Shown one piece after another: positions 59,201 through 64,000 of a stretch of 64,000 bases of DNA. Origin of the DNA: Rhipidocladum racemiflorum (Eukaryota > Streptophyta > Magnoliopsida > Poales > Poaceae); NCBI GenBank assembly GCA_036346355.1, contig CM070572.1, positions 37,485,944 through 37,549,943 of the forward strand, given 5' to 3'. The notes beneath the pieces were generated by a model that was not told the DNA's origin, did no database searches, and was given only the letters and a program-made list of their open reading frames with translations. Within the stretch, counting starts at the first letter, position 1; every line of letters begins with the position of its first letter. Both the position numbers and the translations under genes were made by a program.

Positions 59201-60729
59201 TATTCTTTTCACTGTTAGCACTAAGCCTTATATTTGGGATGCATTACATAATTCATACTTCTATTTTCTCATTACTGATTTTTTTTCATGTCCTATTGTG
59301 AGAACCATGCAGTTGGGAGCTGCTCCAATTTCACCCAATGCACCTATACCATCTGTTGATGACTTGGCGGATCAGGTTGCAGATGTTCTCGATTTCTTTG
59401 GGTAATCTTCTATAAGATTCTTTCAAAATTTTAATCAAGCTCAAATGATCTTCCCCAATATTTGTGGATTAATTTTTTGTTCCCTGGTCAAATTCGCTCC
59501 TTGCAGATTAGGTTCTGTTATGTGCTTAGGTGTCACTGCGGGTGCTTACATTCTTACTCTCTTCGCCGTAGGTGTTTCTTCAAAATCAGTGTTCTATCTA
59601 TGGCTATTCATCAAAACTTTATATTAAACTAGCATTCTTTTTGGCAGGCAAAGTATAGGGAGCGTGTACTAGGGCTTATCCTTGTTTCACCTGTATGTAA
59701 AGCTCCCACTTGGACTGAGTGGTTTTATAATAAGGTAGCTTTGCGATAAATGTCCTACTGAGTTGCATATATATTTTAAGAAGAATATGATTGTACTAAT
59801 AAATTCTCTCTCTTAATTAGGTGGCGTCCAACTTGTTATATTACTATGGGATGTGTGGATTGGTGAAGGAGTGCCTACTGCAGCGGTACTTCAGCAAGGT
59901 AGCCACAATTTGTTTAATTTACTCCACATAGTACCGGGATTCTTGAACCTGTTTTTATGGTATCCTCTAATCCTTAGGAAGTACGTGGATGCTCTGAATT
60001 ACCTGAATCAGACATAGTGCAGGCTTGTAGAAGTGTAAGTACCGCAGATTTTTTTTTCTTCTACTATTAATTACTCTGTTTTTCTTTAGATCTATCAAAT
60101 GCTGACTTTTGTTCTTTTACATCTTGTAGTTGCTAGATCAGCGGCAGAGCATGAACGTGTGGCGCTTTGTGCAGACAATGAATGAGTATGTGCACATTCT
60201 ACACGTTTATTTCAATAATCACAGTGTCAACTTATGTTAGACCGAATTGAAACAAACCCTGCAATGATTTTCAGGAGGTATGACTTGACAGAACAGTTAA
60301 AGCAGCTTCAGTGCAGAACCCTTATTTTCGTCGGCGAGAGTTCCCAGTTCCACACTGAGGCTGTTCACATGACATCAAAGCTCGATAGGAGATACTGTGC
60401 TCTAGTTGAGGTAAGAAACTGTCAGTACATTTATCCTTATTAGTTCAAGGTTTTACCATTTGAATGGCTGGTTTCAAAACTTGCCTATCTTGGCATCTGT
60501 TGCACAGGTTCAGGCATGTGGGTCGCTCATAACAGAGGAGCAACCACACGCATTGCTTATACCGATGGAGTACTTTTTCATGGGGTATGGCCTGTCCAGG
60601 CCGAGCCAGCTCGACTGTAGCCCGCGCAGCCCCCTCAGCCCATTCTGTATATCACCGGAGCTCCTGTCCCCCGAGAGCATGGGAGTGAAGCTAAAGCCAA
60701 TCAAGACGCGAGTCAGGCTCGAAGTGTAG
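56256..60729 (+). CDS. NDRG family protein (N-MYC downregulated-like, NDL/SF21 type)
   Basis: Eleven exons with GT-AG borders: 56256-56318, 58896-58995, 59095-59192, 59313-59401, 59507-59567, 59648-59734, 59821-59898, 59978-60034, 60130-60185, 60275-60410, 60508-60729; total 348 residues, normal for plant NDL proteins. The protein has an alpha/beta-hydrolase fold without an active nucleophile: the elbow position reads GVTAGA. Family blocks include VSVAVYGDHDKPALVTYPDV, FCIYHISPPGHELGAAPI, PSVDDLADQVADVLDFFG and ILVSPVCKAPTWTEW. Arabidopsis NDL proteins bind the G-protein beta subunit AGB1 and affect auxin transport; that role is by family. The Ser/Pro-rich C-terminus ends in KPIKTRVRLEV. Intron 1 is 2.6 kb, behind a 21-codon first exon. 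No lesion was seen. Confidence 0.95.
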
Positions 60730-61447
60730 CACAAGTGAATAATAAAGGTCTGACATGGTGAAGAGTTTAGGCTAACCCGTGGATCGGTGTACTGAGGGGG
60801 TGGTGCGTGTGTGTGTTAATTTTTGGAGATTAAGCGAGGTACCTGTTATACTGTCATGTAGATAGGAAATGGTGGTAGGTTGGTGAGGTTGGGTGGGTGG
60901 GGTTCTATTCCATTGATTTGTAGCCTTAGACCTGTAAATTGTTATACCATTGTTTATCGAAGCAAAGGAAAATAATAGCGGAAGGTGAGCTGCTCCCAAT
61001 CATTAGATGTGCACATTGCTGTCTCTTCTCATTCATTGTATATAGTTTTATGCCATTATTCTGGATGAAGTGTCGCATTGTTGTGTGATCTCCCCCGGAA
61101 GATGCCTTGTTAAGATGCCAGTTTTTTAAAGAAGGCATAAAATGTGACCTGTATACTCTATGCAATTTCTGTGGTGTTGTTGGTTCTTCGACTTACCAAA
61201 GGACTTGGATTTGGATTTGACATCTGCAGACATCTGCCACTTGGATTGTAACCCTGCCAGGTCGATGCATCCTGCTGTAATGAAAGCATGTATACTCGAC
61301 TATTGCGCGAAGTGGTCGCGTCCTTGTCAAATTAGACGCAGCATATCACACTTTTCTCGCTGTCGTCCCGGAGAGGTCGTTGCGTGCGGGCTTGGAATTC
61401 TGATTCTGCCATTTTCTGCGCCTGAAACTCGATTTATTTCCATTACG
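60730..61447 (+). other. 3-prime UTR and flank of the NDRG-like gene
   Basis: An AATAAA lies at about 60739 and a further T-rich region extends to about 61160. No independent gene is supported; ORFs here are short and unlike known proteins. Confidence 0.5.
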
Positions 61448-61847
61448 ATGCAAAGCATTGGCCCAGAGCACTAGGAAGGACAACCAAATTGGCCCGACCG
61501 AACGTTGGAGCTAGCTCGATCAACAAACACCTGGAAAACATGCATGGTGTCAGCAAGATGATAATAATACTAGCAACCTCGCTGACACTATTAAAATCAT
61601 AAGCCTACTAGGCACACGATTGAAGTAAAGAGCTCACTTTTTGCAGAGAGAGCCGAGCTGATGCAGCACCACTAGACTGGGGAGTGATGAGGGAAAAGGA
61701 ACTGGCAACTGAAGCAATTATAGGCGCCTGCAGTGGTTACAACCGCACTGTCAACGGAGGGCTAAGGCATTGAGCATTGTGTACCCGTGTTTAGCCATCA
61801 TCTCTGATCTAATGCCATCTGAAGCTCTGGGCCAATGCTTTGCGTCT
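61448..61847. repeat. Pair of 23-bp inverted repeats 400 bp apart
   Basis: GATGCAAAGCATTGGCCCAG plus AGC at 61448 is mirrored by GCTCTGGGCCAATGCTTTGC plus GTC at about 61825, with one mismatch. The interval has CTAGTAG-type phrases and CTGACACTATT, but no gene. The ends may be those of an old MITE, although no target duplication is evident. Confidence 0.7.
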
Positions 61848-61856
61848 CTGATCTAG

Positions 61857-62127
61857 GCCCAGTTTGTTTCAGCTTTTAGATTATGGATTCTTGATTATGG
61901 GAGAAGCTGCTTCTGATTATGGGAAAATCGGGTCGAACCGGCTACAACTTCTAGGTTCCAGACCGAGCCGGCGAGAATTAGCAAGAATCAATGAGAAGTA
62001 CGTTTCAGCCAAATTATGATTCTATACAGGAATCAGTTTCTGATTCTCAGAGAAATTACCCAGAATCCCTCCGTTCGATAAATAATCTGTTTGTTTTTTA
62101 AAACAGAAGCTGAAACAAACGAACCCT
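61857..62127. mobile_element. MITE, probably Tourist/PIF-Harbinger type
   Basis: Ends GGCCCAGTTTGTTTCAGCTT and AAGCTGAAACAAACGAACCC are inverted repeats with a few mismatches; flanking trinucleotide CTA on the left and CTA/TAA on the right. The interior is noncoding with direct repeats of TTCTGATTATGGGA. Confidence 0.7.
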
Positions 62128-63290
62128 AATGCCATCGGTAGGGCCAATTTAGTCTGCCCTAGTAGCTCTAGCGCCGTCAGTGAGTGGCAACACACTCACC
62201 ATGCACGCATCTTCTGTAGCCGGGCTTGTCGATATCCAACCATGAATGTTTTCTTCTTCTTCTAAGGGTTTGCCCTTGGATCTGCATCTTCAGCTGTGAT
62301 AAGAGATGACCACTGCTATAGATTTTGTTGCATCGTAAACCCTACAGGTAGCCACATGGAAAGCAATAACCAGATAGGACACGTTTGCATGGTGTCTGAC
62401 AAGGCAAGATCTCACAAGTTCTTTTACCTCCTTCGGGAACAGGTATGCTTTGTTTGCGAGCGTAAATGCTCCTAGTCCTACAAGGCTACAAGCTTTGTGT
62501 TGGCCTCTAATTAAGACAGGCATACCATTTTTTTTTTTGGCTAGAGCACATGTTTCAAACAAAGAATAGAATCGAACAACGTTATTAATGTTGTGAAATC
62601 GGCTGAGTTTTCAAGTTTGGAGCTTGGGCATTGGGCTGGCCCAATTGGCTTATGGGCTGTACAGCCGGCCCATTAGGGCATAACGAGATTAGGTAATAAT
62701 TGATGATTTGTCCTCATTTACACGTGCCATTGATCATTTGTCCCATACGTCTCACTGACATGTGGCACTAGGGTCATATATCAGTGCGACACATGGGGCA
62801 AATGATCAATTACACTATGAAAAAAGGGCAAATGATCAAATTTCCTCCCTTTTGATGGCCAATCATCCAGCCCAAGAAACTTTACATGGATTGGACGACT
62901 GCTTTCAGGACATGTACAGCACCTTCTGCTCCTCAACCACCTGACGATATACTTGACAATATACATTGGCTTTACGTCTATCTTGAATTCATGATGAAAT
63001 GACAATTACATTAGATGATCTACCAGTTGTTAACAATGCTTTTCTGAACCCAGTCAGGAAGTAGATTTATCTTCTGCCAAACGAAAGTGCTGAAACTAAT
63101 ACCATAAGCTACATCCTTCCTCCGATGTAAGTAGCATCCATATTCCTTTGCGAATATAAACAGTTGAACAAGTCCAGAGGAAACAGCCAAATCAAGTCTC
63201 TGAATAAATAGGCTGGCTGCCACCATTGGCTCAAACAAGTTCATGAAACAATAGAAGGTAACACATCAGGCACTCTAACATGCCAAGGAA
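62128..63290. other. Intergenic DNA with a small hairpin
   Basis: No gene supported. At about 62729-62815 an inverted repeat (TGATCATTTGTCCCATA and TGGGGCAAATGATCAA, with CACTGACAT/ATCAGTGC inside) forms a hairpin. The minus-strand frames at 62290-62562 and 63020-63244 have no recognised domain. Confidence 0.45.
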
Positions 63291-63369
63291 CTAAATTAAA
63301 ATGCTAAAAACCTGAAGTTTCGTAGCTTTAACAATTCTTGTTTCTTGAAAAAGGGAAAGGAACAGTAAT

Positions 63370-64000
63370 AGGCTGTTTGGTTGGCTGCATCTGGAGAGAA
63401 TTGGCTCTGAGGATGCAACAATGCACTGTTTGGTTGGCTTCTCACGTTATCGGGCCAGGCTCCAACGATGCAGTGCGCCCCCCTGAGCCAGGCCCCGCAG
63501 AAACGAAAAAATCGGCCGTTTCCGACGGGCCTGGCTCCGCTCGTGCAGTCTCCGTGCAAATCCCAGCCTCTCGACGCACGCAAGGGTTTCTCCACTGCAG
63601 CCGCCTCCGCTCGCACGGGCTCATCCCCGCCTCGCACTCCGCCGGTGCCTCCTCCGCCCGCGCGCCTCCAGCCGCCTCCATCCGCCTCCGCCCGCGCGCC
63701 TCCGGCCGCCTCGCCGCGCGCCTCCGGCCGCCTCCATCCGCCTCGCCGCGCGCCTCCGGCCGCCTCGGCCGCCTCCATCCTCCTCGCCGCGCGCGCCTCC
63801 GGCCGCCTCCATCCGCCTCCGCCCGCGCGCCTCCGGCCGCCTCCGGCCGCCTCCATCCTCCTCGCCCGCGCGCCTCCAGCCGCCTCCAGCCGCCCGTCTC
63901 TGACCCCGCGCGCATTCCCGACGCCTCGCAGTCCCATCCGCCTCCGCCGACGCCCGCGTGGATTTGGCCGGGCGCGCCTCCAGCCGTCCTTCTCCGTCCC
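63370..64000. repeat. GC-rich minisatellite at the window edge
   Basis: A variable 24-45 bp unit (CCTCCGGCCGCCTCCATCCG, with CGCCGCGCG or CCGCCCGCG linkers) is repeated about ten times at 63640-63895. All frames are open because of composition. It is preceded by two copies of CTGTTTGGTTGGCT (63372 and 63427), a phrase typical of grass transposon ends. The structure continues past the window, so a transposon or a GC-rich first exon of a minus-strand gene remains possible. Confidence 0.6.

Noticed and set aside
63296..63937. 213-codon minus-strand frame rich in A, G, R and E
   Set aside because: It is the translation of a GC-rich minisatellite; all three minus-strand frames are open over the same repeat.
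1..64000. Search by eye for tRNA, rRNA and known miRNA precursors
   Set aside because: No GGTTCGAATCC-type B box in a cloverleaf context, no rRNA core and no recognised mature miRNA were seen; the hairpins found are MITE arms.

Overview
The window is nuclear DNA of a grass, most likely rice (Oryza) or a close relative. The basis is: genes with many GT-AG introns and GC-rich first exons; a dense load of grass-type transposons (CACTA, Tourist, Stowaway, hAT, Copia); a near-palindromic element seated in a (TA)n microsatellite like the rice Micron elements; and a badnavirus/tungrovirus-like endogenous pararetrovirus that also abuts (TA)n, as described for rice tungro-like endogenous copies. The species call is inference. 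No bacterial-type operon, CRISPR array, rRNA or tRNA gene was seen.

Layout. 1-11.0 kb: a 0.7-kb segment is present twice. The second copy is split by a 9.1-kb CACTA transposon with 13-bp terminal repeats and a perfect ATA target duplication, while the first copy preserves the empty site. The CACTA element carries a spliced Transposase_24-type gene and a frame-broken TNP2 transposase, both on the minus strand. 11-18.3 kb: repeat-rich DNA with a decayed RPA70/OB-fold gene (minus strand). 18.4-23.9 kb: a seven-exon gene for a two-KH-domain RNA-binding protein with a Q/G/Y/P-rich tail; codon 32 is TAG here. 26.4-37.5 kb: a 16-exon Xaa-Pro dipeptidase (prolidase) gene with all metal ligands and several MITEs in its introns.

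38.6-43.9 kb: a rearranged endogenous pararetrovirus (minus strand) with coat-protein zinc finger, protease, reverse transcriptase, RNase H and downstream ORFs, broken in several places, plus a second 364-bp copy of its reverse-transcriptase region. 43.9-46.1 kb: an unclassified 1.8-kb element with imperfect inverted ends, a mixed microsatellite and another fold-back MITE. 46.9-50.2 kb: a degenerate Copia-like element with a 578-bp hAT element nested in it. 50-54.5 kb: fragments of an RNase H-like domain, an mPing/Tourist-like MITE, a Copia integrase remnant and a Stowaway MITE. 56.2-60.7 kb: an 11-exon NDRG/NDL gene. 60.7-64 kb: MITEs, hairpins and a GC-rich minisatellite running to the window edge.

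The three functional-looking host genes all lie on the plus strand. They act in unrelated processes (RNA binding, peptide turnover, NDRG-type G-protein-linked signalling) and show no sign of forming a cluster. Most of the unusual content is transposon and virus history rather than a new gene system.
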